Assembly (NCBI RefSeq): GCF_014596515.1
Contig: NZ_MSJQ01000444.1
Span: 1-36,426, forward strand
DNA: 36,426 bases
Direction of reading: 5' to 3'
DNA from: Streptomyces sp. CBMA156
Lineage (GTDB): Bacteria; Actinomycetota; Actinomycetes; Streptomycetales; Streptomycetaceae
The notes under the pieces were generated by a model. It worked only from the letters and a program-made list of their open reading frames with translations. It ran no database searches and was not told the DNA's origin. Below, one piece after another: positions 28,478 through 36,426 of this stretch. Position 1 is the first letter of the stretch. Each line of letters begins with the position of its first letter. The position numbers and the translations under genes are program-made.

Positions 28478-30547
28478 GTGCTTCTGGACGGACGAGCGGC
28501 CGTGTTCGAGGCCGTCGTTCCCTCGCTGGTCGGCCTCGAACTGGTGGGGCCCGAGCCGGGGAGCGGCAACCGGCTGCGCATCCCGGCCGGGACCCCGCTG
28601 CTGGTCGAGTGCACCGGCGGGCGGCTCACCGGCAGGACCACCCTCCTGAAGAGCCTGGAGGAGCGGTACGCCGAACGCCTGCCGCAGGCGTACGCGGACC
28701 TCGGACGCGCGGACTTCGGCCGCCCCGGCCTCGCCCTGCCCGCCGAGAACGAGGCGCCCCACCTGAGGAACGCCTCGCACGCCTCCGACCTGCTCTTCCA
28801 CCTGCGCTACGAGCTGAGCCGGCGGGCGAACAGGTTCGGCGGGGGCCTGTCCTTCCCCCGGCTCACCCAGGGCCTGCTCGCCGTCACCAGCTGGCAGGCC
28901 GTCGGGGTCGGCGAACTGGAGGCCGCCGGCCGGCGCCTGGAGAGCCTGCTGCGCGAGAGCCAGCCCGACGCCCAGGTGCGCCGGGACAAGGTGGCGCGCT
29001 GGATCCGGCAGGTCGCCCCGAACCTGGGCGCCGCGGCCGGGCTGGGCGCCGGGGTCAACGAACTCGTCGCCTCGCTCGCCGACATCGTCGCCACCGAACT
29101 GCTCGGCGCCCGCGCCAACCAGAGCGGCCTGCGCTGGTGGGCCGAACGGCGGGTCAGCGCCCAGGGCGAGGCCCGCGTCCAGCTCTCCGAACTGGCCCGC
29201 GGCTTCCGCGGCGGCGCCCAGGACCGCGAGTCCGCCGAGCGGCACCTGATGGCCGCCCTCCTGGCCGACATCGACGACCACTACACCTGGGTGCGGCTGA
29301 GGAACCGGCTGCCGCGCCCGCTGCTGCTCCTCGACAACGCCCACACCCCGCTCGGCCGCCCCGTCCTGGACACCCTGACCAGGGTCTGGCACGAGGAGGG
29401 CGTCCGCACCAGACCCGGCGTGCTCGCCACCGCCCTGGCCACCGAACCGGCCATCACCGACCCCGCGCACCCCACCGCGTCGACCCGCGACGCCACCGGC
29501 CCGTTCTGGCGGGCGGACCGGCCGCAGACCGCGGACGGCTGGACCCTGCGACTGCCCCTGGCCCCGCTGACCCTCGACGAGGTCCGGCGGATGTTCGGCA
29601 CCGACCACCCCGAGCCCGGCACCGTCCAGCTGATCCACCGCCTCGGCGCCGGACGGGCCGGCATCGCCCACGGCCTGGTCCAGGCCGCCCGGCGCTCGAT
29701 CCGCCTCGGACAGGACCCCGCCCCCCGCACCCTGCTCGACCTGCCCGCCGAGGACGAACCCGGCACCCCGGTCCACGAGCGGCTGCTGCGCCTGCTCGTC
29801 CCCGCCGACACCGCCCGGGCCCGCCTGGCCCACTTCGCCCCGGCCCTGGACTACGAGGCCGCCTACGCGCTCGGCACCCGCTACCCGCCCGGCGACGACG
29901 GGGCGCTGCGCGTCCAGGAGACCAGACAGCTGCTGGAACGCGACCGCTGGGGCGCCCGCCCGTGGCCGGGCGGCGGAGCACCCTTCGTCGGCGACCCCAC
30001 CCTGCGCGCCCTGCTCGTCCACCACCTGGTCAGCCGCCTCGCCGCCGCCCCCGGCGCCGGGCCCTGGCACGACATCCACGCGACCCTGCGCGAGCGCTAC
30101 GCCCACCCGGGCACCGCCGAGCCCGACGACCGCTCCCTGCACCACTCGCTCGCGGTCCTCGACACCGGCATCGTCGTGCGCACCCTCCACCGGCGCCTGG
30201 CCCGCCAGGACGCGGCCACCTGGCTCGCCACCCTCAACCTGGTCTGCGCCGCACCGCAGCCGCCCGGCAACCTGGCCGTCACCGCCGCCCGGCCCGAGGA
30301 CTGCCCGGCCTGCGGCGGGGCGAACAGCCCCGTGCACCAGGCGGTCGAACTCCTCGTGTACGGCCTGTGGCGCCAGTCGCACCCGCTCGCCCCACCCGAC
30401 CCGCGCCTGATCGACAGCGTCCAGCTCCAGCTGCTCACCCTCGCCCAGCACAGCGGGCCCGCCGACCAGACGGTGTTCTTCCGGGCGTACGAGACCTGGC
30501 CGCAGCTGCTGCGGCGCTGGATCCAGGCCCCCCACCTCCCGATCTGA
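28478..30547 (+). CDS. Degenerate P-loop NTPase-like protein (partner of the next gene)
   Basis: 689 residues from GTG 28478 (GGGGGG nearby). It is cytosolic with no signal or membrane segment. Residues 46-57 read TGGRLTGRTTLL, a Walker A-like loop in which Lys is replaced by Arg53 (GxxxxGRT). RPLLLLDNAH with Asp286 is a clear Walker B strand, and LATALATEPAIT may be the sensor strand. The rest is helical, with Leu/Arg-rich repeats (HGLVQAARRSIRLGQD, RLLRLLVPADTARARLAHF) as in the C-terminal part of STAND or AAA proteins. A lone CxxC occurs at DCPACGGANSP. The stop lies 14 bases before the next start codon, so the two genes form one unit. An NTP-driven signal protein coupled to the downstream binding protein is my inference. 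Confidence 0.75.
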   Translation: MLLDGRAAVFEAVVPSLVGLELVGPEPGSGNRLRIPAGTPLLVECTGGRLTGRTTLLKSLEERYAERLPQAYADLGRADFGRPGLALPAENEAPHLRNASHASDLLFHLRYELSRRANRFGGGLSFPRLTQGLLAVTSWQAVGVGELEAAGRRLESLLRESQPDAQVRRDKVARWIRQVAPNLGAAAGLGAGVNELVASLADIVATELLGARANQSGLRWWAERRVSAQGEARVQLSELARGFRGGAQDRESAERHLMAALLADIDDHYTWVRLRNRLPRPLLLLDNAHTPLGRPVLDTLTRVWHEEGVRTRPGVLATALATEPAITDPAHPTASTRDATGPFWRADRPQTADGWTLRLPLAPLTLDEVRRMFGTDHPEPGTVQLIHRLGAGRAGIAHGLVQAARRSIRLGQDPAPRTLLDLPAEDEPGTPVHERLLRLLVPADTARARLAHFAPALDYEAAYALGTRYPPGDDGALRVQETRQLLERDRWGARPWPGGGAPFVGDPTLRALLVHHLVSRLAAAPGAGPWHDIHATLRERYAHPGTAEPDDRSLHHSLAVLDTGIVVRTLHRRLARQDAATWLATLNLVCAAPQPPGNLAVTAARPEDCPACGGANSPVHQAVELLVYGLWRQSHPLAPPDPRLIDSVQLQLLTLAQHSGPADQTVFFRAYETWPQLLRRWIQAPHLPI

Positions 30548-30631
30548 GGAGACTGCCGCCGATGAGACTGTCACCGAGGAGACTCTCACCGAGGAGAGTG
30601 GCGCCGAGGAGAACGGTGCCGAGGAGGGTCC
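30542..30631 (+). repeat. Six 15-bp units over the gene junction, each with an SD-like GAGGAGA
   Basis: The units begin at 30542, 30557, 30572, 30587, 30602 and 30617, with the consensus NNCCGAGGAGANNNN. The first contains the TGA stop of the NTPase-like gene and its ribosome-site-like GAGGAGA. The second has CCGATGAGA, in which one G-to-T change creates the ATG start of the next gene. The remaining four encode the repeated RRLSP/RRVAP/RRTVP start of that protein. Confidence 0.85.
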
Positions 30632-32172
30632 TGCCGTCCGGGCCCCTGAACCGCGCGCTGGTGATCACCCTGGCCGTCGCCGTCCTGACCGCCGGCGGCT
30701 ACCTGGGATACGAGTACGGGATCGCCGACGACCCGTCCTGCGCCCCCGGCGTGACCGAGCGCGGACCGCAGCACGAGTGCGTCGGCGTCACCGACGGCGC
30801 CTACGTCTTCACCGACGAACTGCGGCAGGTCACCGCCCGCATCAAGGCCGAGAACGACCGGGTGGCCGGCAGCTCGCCCGTCACCGTCGCGCTGATGATC
30901 CCCATGACCTCCGACGCCCCCGCCGAGCGCCGCGAACTGGTCGAACAGGTGCAGGGCGCCTACCTGGCCCAGCACTGGGCCAACGACGACGGGAACAGCA
31001 ACAAGCGGCAGCCCCCGATCCGGCTGGTGCTGGCCAACCCCGGCCGCGGCTACAAGGAGTGGCGCACCGTCGCCGACCAGCTGGCCCGGGCCGCGACCGA
31101 CGACGGGCAGAACCTGCGGGCCGTCGCGGGCATCAACATCAGCATCACCGAGACCGAGGAGGCCGTGCGCTACCTCACCGCGGACAAGCACATCCCGGTC
31201 GTCGCCGGCCCGATGACCGCGGACGACATCAAGAACACCGCCGCCGACCCGCGCCGCTACCCGGGACTGGTCCGCATCGCCCCCGGAAACTCCGACCAGG
31301 CGGGCGCCCTCAGCTCGTACGGGGCGAACATCAAACCCGAGGAGTCCCTGGTGATCGAGGACACCCGGGACAACGACAACTACCTCGCCACCCTGCGCCA
31401 GGTCTTCGAGAAGCTCACCAAGGGCGCCCCCAACGCCCCGGAGACCTACCAGTCGCCGCCCGACTTCAACGACGAGGGCAACCTCGCCAACAACTTCCAC
31501 CAGATGGTGCCGAGCATCTGCACCTCCGCCGCCACGACCCTCTACTTCGCCGGCCGCCCGGTGCAACTGCGCCAGTTCCTGGTCGAACTGGGCAACCGGA
31601 AGTGCAACAAGCCCTACACGGTCATCACCGGCTCGCACGCCTCCACCCTGATGGTCGACGCGAAGTTCGCCGACAAGTGGGACGCCCTCACCACGGGGGC
31701 CGGCATCACCGTGCGCTACACCGCCCTCGCCCACCCCGACAGCTGGGGGGAAGGGAGCACCGCGGCCACCGGCGGCTCCAAGGACGCCTCGAAGGAACTG
31801 GCCGACCTGCTCGGCAGGCCCGACACCAAGGCCCCCGACGCGATCGGCCCCGCCGACCTCCGCGACGGCCGCGTGATCATCACCTACGACTCGGTCTCCA
31901 CCGCCGTCGCGGGCATCCGCAACCAGACGGTGGGGGACGTGAAGACGCCCTCGACCGACGACGTCGTCCAGAGCTGGCGACGGCTGCACGGCGGCAACCG
32001 GGTCGACGGCGCGAGCGGCTGGATCTGCCTCGACCAGTACGGCAACCCCTACAACAAGGCCGTGCCCATCGTCCACCTCGACCCGGCCACCAGGAACGCC
32101 GTCCTGGACACCCTCGCCTGGCCACTCGGCCACGCCCCCGACGCCAACTGCTCGATCGGCAGCGACGGCTGA
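30562..32172 (+). CDS. Membrane-anchored type-1 periplasmic-binding-like protein
   Basis: 536 residues from ATG 30562, with GAGGAGA eight bases upstream. Residues 1-33 are basic with a five-residue repeat (LSPRR, LSPRR, VAPRR, TVPRR) on the cytosolic side. Residues about 34-52 (ALVITLAVAVLTAGGYLGY) form one membrane segment without a lipobox. The external part has the two-lobe layout of LivK-type amino acid or ligand receptors: SPVTVALMIPMTSDAP, the helix VEQVQGAYLAQHW, IRLVLANPGRGYKEW, AVAGINISITETEEA, HIPVVAGPMTADDI, LVRIAPGNSDQAGAL, then VITGSHASTLMVD in the second lobe, and three late Cys. No permease genes are adjacent, so it is probably a sensor and not an importer component. It works with the upstream NTPase-like protein by position. 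Confidence 0.85.
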   Translation: MRLSPRRLSPRRVAPRRTVPRRVLPSGPLNRALVITLAVAVLTAGGYLGYEYGIADDPSCAPGVTERGPQHECVGVTDGAYVFTDELRQVTARIKAENDRVAGSSPVTVALMIPMTSDAPAERRELVEQVQGAYLAQHWANDDGNSNKRQPPIRLVLANPGRGYKEWRTVADQLARAATDDGQNLRAVAGINISITETEEAVRYLTADKHIPVVAGPMTADDIKNTAADPRRYPGLVRIAPGNSDQAGALSSYGANIKPEESLVIEDTRDNDNYLATLRQVFEKLTKGAPNAPETYQSPPDFNDEGNLANNFHQMVPSICTSAATTLYFAGRPVQLRQFLVELGNRKCNKPYTVITGSHASTLMVDAKFADKWDALTTGAGITVRYTALAHPDSWGEGSTAATGGSKDASKELADLLGRPDTKAPDAIGPADLRDGRVIITYDSVSTAVAGIRNQTVGDVKTPSTDDVVQSWRRLHGGNRVDGASGWICLDQYGNPYNKAVPIVHLDPATRNAVLDTLAWPLGHAPDANCSIGSDG

Positions 32173-32245
32173 CATCTATAGGAGCATCCCCGCCACACCG
32201 TCGGGACCACGGCACGGACATCCGCGCAACCGCCCGCACCCACCG

Positions 32246-32258
32246 GTAGCCTGCCCGC
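32246..32258 (+). promoter_or_regulatory. Candidate -10 element for a leaderless crotonase transcript
   Basis: TAGCCT (32246-32251) lies seven bases before the GTG at 32259, with no ribosome site between. This spacing is typical of leaderless streptomycete transcripts. Confidence 0.45.
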
Positions 32259-33080
32259 GTGGACCCCGTGAACGACGAAGCCGAGGCGGACCGGCCCGTG
32301 CTCTACGAACGGGCCGGGCACGTCGCGCGGGTGACCCTGAACCGGCCCCGGGTGCTCAACGCCATGGACCTGCGGATGCACGCCGAACTCGGCGCCGTCT
32401 GGGACGAGGTCGAACGCGACGACCGGGTACGGCTGGTCGTGCTCACCGGCGCCGGCGACCGCGCCTTCTCCGTCGGCCAGGACCTCACCGAACGCGCCCG
32501 CCTCGACCGCGAGGGCGCCGAACCCACCACCTTCGGCTCGCGCGGCCTGCCCGGCTGGCCCCGGCTGACCGAACGCTTCTCCCTGTCCAAACCCGTCCTG
32601 GCCCGGGTCTGCGGCTACGCCCTCGGCGGCGGCTTCGAACTGGTCCTCGCCTGCGACCTGGTGATCGCCGCGCAGAGCGCCGTCTTCGCCCTGCCCGAAG
32701 CCACCCTCGGACTGGTCCCCGGCGCGGGCGGCGCCTTCCGGCTGGCCCGGCAGATCCCGCTCAAGGCCGCGATGGGCCACCTGCTCACCGGACGCCGGAT
32801 GACGGCGGACCAGGCCCTGGCCTTCGGCCTGGTCAACGAGGTCGCCCCGGACGACCGGCTGGACGAGTGCGTCGAACGCTGGAGCGCCGACCTGCTGCGC
32901 TGCGCACCGCTGTCGCAACGCGCGCTGAAGGAGGCCGTGATGCGCTCGCTGGACCTGCCGCTGGACCAGGCCTTCACCACCCGCTACCGATGGGAACAGG
33001 TCCGCCGCGCCAGCGAGGACGCCAGGGAGGGGCCGCGCGCCTTCGCGGACAAGCGCGACCCGGTGTGGCGCGGGCGCTGA
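32259..33080 (+). CDS. Enoyl-CoA hydratase/isomerase-family (crotonase) protein
   Basis: 273 residues from GTG 32259; GTG 32268 is also in frame. Crotonase landmarks: HVARVTLNRPRVLNAMDLRM, the oxyanion-hole strand VLTGAGDRAFSVGQDL, the second oxyanion element CGYALGGGFELVLACDLV with a Glu in the usual catalytic place, and ALPEATLGLVPGAGGAFRL with the second Glu. Both acid residues needed for hydration are present. The C-terminal helices (ALAFGLVNEVAPDDRLDE, QRALKEAVMRSLDLPL, RASEDAREGPRAFADKRDPVW) are canonical. It hydrates or isomerises an acyl-CoA; the substrate is unknown. It stands between the sensor pair and an NRPS and is followed by a strong bidirectional hairpin, so it is likely transcribed alone. 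Confidence 0.93.
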   Translation: MDPVNDEAEADRPVLYERAGHVARVTLNRPRVLNAMDLRMHAELGAVWDEVERDDRVRLVVLTGAGDRAFSVGQDLTERARLDREGAEPTTFGSRGLPGWPRLTERFSLSKPVLARVCGYALGGGFELVLACDLVIAAQSAVFALPEATLGLVPGAGGAFRLARQIPLKAAMGHLLTGRRMTADQALAFGLVNEVAPDDRLDECVERWSADLLRCAPLSQRALKEAVMRSLDLPLDQAFTTRYRWEQVRRASEDAREGPRAFADKRDPVWRGR

Positions 33081-33103
33081 CACCGCCCGCCGCCTGAACG
33101 CCC

Positions 33104-33150
33104 GTTCTCCCGGTCCGGCCCGTCGTCGGGCCTGGCCGGGCCGGGAGAAC
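33104..33150. terminator. 17-bp stem hairpin between crotonase and NRPS genes
   Basis: GTTCTCCCGGTCCGGCC pairs with GGCCGGGCCGGGAGAAC with one wobble pair and a 13-base loop. The convergent genes end on either side. Confidence 0.85.
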
Positions 33151-33187
33151 TCCACCCCGCTCCGCTCCGGAGCGCGCCGGGGCCGGG

Positions 33188-36100
33188 TCAGTCGCCGGCC
33201 GCGCCGCCGAAGGCGGATTCGAACTCGTCGATGTCCTCCTGACCGAGCGAGATCAGCGAGAAGTCCGACGGGGTGTGACCTCCGGGGCCCTCGGAGGCGT
33301 GCCGGACCAGGCCTTCGAGCACGGCCTGCCAACGCTCGGCGAGGTCGCCGAGCTCCTCCCCGGTGAGCAGCCCACGGGGAGACTCCAGGACGAAGCGCAG
33401 CTCCGGGCCCTCCGGCAGGTCCCGCGCCGCACCGTTGATCTCCAGCACGTGCCGCAGCGGCATCGAGGCGTCGACACCGCCCTCGGGCGACCCGTGCCCG
33501 GCCGCCGGCGTCCACGGCCGCGCACCACCGCGCCCGGCCCCCGCCGGCACCGGCCCGCCGCCGCCCCCGGCGTCCGCATCCGGTCCCGAACCACCGAACC
33601 GGCCCAGGTAGTTGAACCCGATCTGCGGCGCCGCGAGGGGCTCCAGCACCGCGGACGTCGCCGGGTTCAGGTACCGGAGCAGGCCGAAGCCCAGACCGTC
33701 ACCGGGCCGCTGCCGCAGCTGCTCCTTGACCCGCTTGATCAGCCGCGCCGCGTCCTCGCCGCCCGCCCGCACCTCGGCCGGGTCGACCGGCCCGGTCTCC
33801 AGCCACACCGGGTGGACGGCGGTGAACCAGCCCACGGTCCGGGTCAGGTCCATGGACTCGTCCAGCGGCACCCGGCCGTGCGCCTCCCGGTCGATCAGGA
33901 AGCCGTCCGGGACCGGCCGCCCGCGCGCCCGCAGCCACTCGTCCAGCGCCGCGGTGAGCCCGGACAGCAGCACGTCGTCCACGCCCGCGTGGTACGCCTC
34001 GGGCAGCGCCGCCAGCAGCGCGCCCGCGGTCGGCGCCGGGACGGTCAGCTCCGCCCGGGACAGGCCGCCCCCCACGGTGTCCGTGCGCGGATCCAGCGGC
34101 CGGCCGGCGAGCGGCGGCTCGGCCCGGTCGAGCATCCGCCGCCAGAGCGGCAGCTCGTCCACCGTCCGCTGCGCCCTGGCCCGCTCCGCCAGGGCGGTGG
34201 CCCAGCGGCGGAACGAGGTCGGTTCGGCGGCGACGGCCTCGCGCGCCGCGTCGGGGCCGCCGGCCTCCAGGGCCGCGTCCGCGTGCGCCAGGTCGGGCAT
34301 CAGCACCCGCCAGGAGACGCCGTCGATCACCAGGTGGTGGGCGACCAGCAGCACCAGGGCGCCGTGCCCGGCGCCGCGGTCGACGAGCACGGCCCGCAGC
34401 ATCACGCCGTCGTGCGGCGCGAGCGCGGCCTCCGCGGCGGCGGCCTGCTCGTCCAGCAGCTCCTCCAGCCGTTCCTCGTCGAGGCCGGCCGCCTCCACCC
34501 GGGTCACCAGGTCCGTCGCGGGCAGTGCCGAGGACGCGTCGGGCCCGGGGATCACCAGCCGCCCGTCCGCCCCGTCCTCCTCCAGCCGGGCCCGCAGCAC
34601 GTCGTGCCGGTCGAGGACCACCCGGAGCACGGCGGCCAGCCGGTCGGTGGTCAGGCCCGGCGGCGCGCTCAGCACCATCGCCTGGCTGCCCGCGCGTGCC
34701 ACCGAGCCGGTGCGCGCCGCGATCTCGTGCATCACCGGGGTCAGCGGGACGGGGCCGCCGGGGACGTCCTCGGTGCGCTCCTCCCGGGCGTCGCCGACCG
34801 GCTCGGCCACCCGCGCCAGCCGGGCGGGCGTGCGCAGCTCGAAGATCTGGCGCGGGGTGAGCGCCAGACCGGCCTTGCGGGCCCGCCCGGCCATCAGCAT
34901 CGAGGTGATCGAGTCGCCGCCGAGGGCGAAGAAGGAGTCCTCCGCCCCCACCCGTTCCAGGCTCAGCACCTCGGCGAAGAGCCGGCACAGCGTCTCCTCG
35001 GTGTCGGTGGCGGCGGCGCGCCCGGCCGCCCGGCCGGAGAAGTCGGGCAGCGGCAGGGCGGCCCGGTCGACCTTGCCGTTCACCGTCACCGGCAGCGCGT
35101 CGAGCACGGTCACCGAGGCCGGGACCATGTAGTCGGGCAGCTTCCCGGCGAGGTGCTCCTCCAGCGCCCGCGGGTCGGGCGGGGCCTGGGCGTCGGCCGG
35201 TACGGCGTACCCGGCCAGCCGCTTGTGGCCGCCGCCGTCCTCGACCGCGATCACCAGCGCCTGGGCGACGCCGGGGTGCGCGGCGAGCACGGCCTCGATC
35301 TCGGCGGGCTCGATGCGGAACCCGCGGATCTTGAGCTGCTCGTCGGCCCGGCCGAGAAAGAGCAGCTGCCCGTCCCCGGTCCACTGCGCCAGGTCGCCGG
35401 TGCGGTACATCCGGGCGCCCTCGGGCTCGCCCTCGGCGGGGAAGGGGCAGGCGACGAAGCGCTCCGCGGTGAGCGCGGCGCGGCCGAGGTAGCCGCGGGC
35501 CAGCCCGGCCCCGGCCAGGTAGAGCTCGCCCGTCATGCCGACCGGCACCGGCCGCAGGAACGCGTCCAGGACGAACGCCCTGGTGTTGTCCATCGGCCGG
35601 CCCAGCGGCACCGCGTCGGGCACCGACTCCGGGTCGGTGAAGGGCAGTTGGGTGGCGAACGCGGTGGACTCGGTCGGGCCGTAGGTGGTGCGCACCACCA
35701 GGCCGGGGTGGGAGCGCAGCAGCGTGCGCACCGCGTTCGCGGAGACCACGTCGCCGCCGGTGGACACCTCGCGCACCCCGCCGAAGATGTGCGCGGCCTG
35801 CTCGGCGAGCACCCGGAAGTGGCCCGCCGTGGCGTGCACGCTGGTCACCTGCTGGGCCGCGATCAGCCGGCCGCGCTCGACCGTGTCGATGTCGCCCGGG
35901 GGCACCAGCACCAGCCGCCCGCCGTGCAGCAGCGTCGTCCAGATCTCGTAGGTGGAGGCGTCGAAGGCGTGGTTGGCCTGCACCAGCACCCGCTCCAGGG
36001 TCTCGGGGGTCCAGCACTCGTCGAGGCAGAACGCCACGACGCTGCCGTACGTCACCGCGACGCCCTTCGGCACACCGGTGGACCCCGAGGTGTAGATGAC

Positions 36101-36426
36101 GTACATCAGGTTCTCCGGGCGCACGGGCACGATGGGGAAGGGCTCGTCGGGGGAGTCCGAGCCGGGGGAGTCCGAGCCGGGGGAGTCCGGGCCGGGGGAG
36201 TCCGCGTCCGCCGGGTCGGGCTCCAGACGGAGCACCTCGGCGGGGCCGAACAGGGCGGCGTCGGCCAGGCCCCGGCCGGCGTTCGGCGCGTCGACCAGCA
36301 CGACGGACGCGCCCGCCTGCGCGGCCACCGCGCCGAGCCTGGCGGCCGGGTGCCGGCCGTCCATCGGCAGGTAGGCCGCGCCGGTCTTCACCACCGCCAG
36401 CAGGGCGGTGACCAGTTCGGGCGAGC
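33188..36426 (-). CDS. Non-ribosomal peptide synthetase, C-terminal A-T-E module (cut by right edge)
   Basis: About 1079 C-terminal residues are visible; the frame is open at the right edge. Adenylation domain: A2-like LLAVVKTGAAYLPMDG at the edge, A3 YTSGSTGVPKG, A4 FDASTYEIW, A5 YGPTEST, A7 YRTGDLAQW, A8 GRADEQLKIRGFRIEP and A10 VTVNGKVDRAALP with its Lys. Carrier domain: FFALGGDSITSML (phosphopantetheine Ser near 34914). Epimerase domain: HHLVIDGVSW, TVGWFTAVHPV and PQIGFNYLGRF. So this module loads one amino acid and flips it to the D form. By eye the pocket starts Asp-Ala-Tyr (235/236/239), later positions perhaps Gly, Val, Thr, Thr, Ala, Phe; I cannot name the substrate. The C-terminus (SDFSLISLGQEDIDEFE) looks like a docking helix for a partner NRPS. 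Upstream domains lie outside the window. Confidence 0.95.
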   Translation of the reverse strand, partial: SPELVTALLAVVKTGAAYLPMDGRHPAARLGAVAAQAGASVVLVDAPNAGRGLADAALFGPAEVLRLEPDPADADSPGPDSPGSDSPGSDSPDEPFPIVPVRPENLMYVIYTSGSTGVPKGVAVTYGSVVAFCLDECWTPETLERVLVQANHAFDASTYEIWTTLLHGGRLVLVPPGDIDTVERGRLIAAQQVTSVHATAGHFRVLAEQAAHIFGGVREVSTGGDVVSANAVRTLLRSHPGLVVRTTYGPTESTAFATQLPFTDPESVPDAVPLGRPMDNTRAFVLDAFLRPVPVGMTGELYLAGAGLARGYLGRAALTAERFVACPFPAEGEPEGARMYRTGDLAQWTGDGQLLFLGRADEQLKIRGFRIEPAEIEAVLAAHPGVAQALVIAVEDGGGHKRLAGYAVPADAQAPPDPRALEEHLAGKLPDYMVPASVTVLDALPVTVNGKVDRAALPLPDFSGRAAGRAAATDTEETLCRLFAEVLSLERVGAEDSFFALGGDSITSMLMAGRARKAGLALTPRQIFELRTPARLARVAEPVGDAREERTEDVPGGPVPLTPVMHEIAARTGSVARAGSQAMVLSAPPGLTTDRLAAVLRVVLDRHDVLRARLEEDGADGRLVIPGPDASSALPATDLVTRVEAAGLDEERLEELLDEQAAAAEAALAPHDGVMLRAVLVDRGAGHGALVLLVAHHLVIDGVSWRVLMPDLAHADAALEAGGPDAAREAVAAEPTSFRRWATALAERARAQRTVDELPLWRRMLDRAEPPLAGRPLDPRTDTVGGGLSRAELTVPAPTAGALLAALPEAYHAGVDDVLLSGLTAALDEWLRARGRPVPDGFLIDREAHGRVPLDESMDLTRTVGWFTAVHPVWLETGPVDPAEVRAGGEDAARLIKRVKEQLRQRPGDGLGFGLLRYLNPATSAVLEPLAAPQIGFNYLGRFGGSGPDADAGGGGGPVPAGAGRGGARPWTPAAGHGSPEGGVDASMPLRHVLEINGAARDLPEGPELRFVLESPRGLLTGEELGDLAERWQAVLEGLVRHASEGPGGHTPSDFSLISLGQEDIDEFESAFGGAAGD
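36149..36208. repeat. 4 x 15-bp tandem repeat inside the NRPS adenylation domain
   Basis: Four units of GGGGGAGTCCGAGCC, the last two with changes, encode on the minus strand a run of DSPGS-type pentapeptides. The run lies just before the A3 motif, in a surface loop where adenylation domains tolerate length changes. Confidence 0.9.

Noticed and set aside
28609..32172. 1187-codon plus-strand frame joining the NTPase-like and binding-protein genes
   Set aside because: Only its last part is the real binding protein. The first part is a shadow of the NTPase-like gene, which has its own start and motifs.

Overview
The window is very GC-rich actinobacterial DNA, with G/C in most third codon positions, frequent GTG/TTG starts and GC-rich hairpins between convergent genes. 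The clpP3-clpP4-popR set, an NRPS, XRE/TPR and GntR/UTRA regulators and many secreted proteins point to Streptomyces, Kitasatospora or a close relative. This is judged by eye; no database search was possible.

Layout. 1-485: 5' part of an XRE-nSTAND regulator running off the left edge. 756-4947: a secreted-protein block with GH25 muramidase, NlpC/P60-like hydrolase, an AraC-type regulator on the opposite strand, a small secreted protein and a mannose-lectin-like protein. 5121-8516: a 1131-residue multidomain membrane protein of unknown function. 8685-11235: a DasR-like GntR/UTRA regulator divergent from a secreted phosphodiesterase/alkaline phosphatase. 11311-13240: an SRPBCC protein and a KAS III-like enzyme with an unusual active site.

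13275-18916: an accessory island. It is bounded by a ~180-bp direct repeat made of the promoter and first ~37 codons of the DNA ligase gene ligA; the left copy is a dead fragment and the right copy starts the intact gene. All intact genes between the repeats are on the minus strand. In transcription order they are an XRE/TPR regulator, a doubtful 71-residue ORF, a truncated GHKL-ATPase fragment, a radical SAM/SPASM enzyme, a 44-residue peptide ending in a Cys/Ser-rich tail (MCSCSSSDSQPY), and two APH-fold kinase-like proteins, one with an intact catalytic loop and one with a degenerate loop. I read this as a RiPP locus in which a radical SAM enzyme and kinase-like proteins act on a Cys/Ser core. 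It is my best candidate for an undescribed system.

18803-26794: ligA, a WD40 protein with about 13 WD motifs, an unknown protein, then clpP3-clpP4 convergent with popR, with candidate PopR boxes before both units. ClpP4 has Gly where the catalytic His is expected. 27077-28145: a small membrane protein and a small secreted protein. 28478-32172: a two-gene unit of a degenerate P-loop NTPase-like protein and a membrane-anchored type-1 periplasmic-binding-like protein, a possible sensor pair. 32259-33080: a crotonase. 33188 to the right edge: the C-terminal A-T-E part of an NRPS on the minus strand.

Across the window, four unrelated tandem arrays all have a 15-bp period (1582-1641, 2491-2550, 30542-30631, 36149-36208). 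The third supplies both repeated Shine-Dalgarno-like motifs and the start codon of the binding-protein gene.
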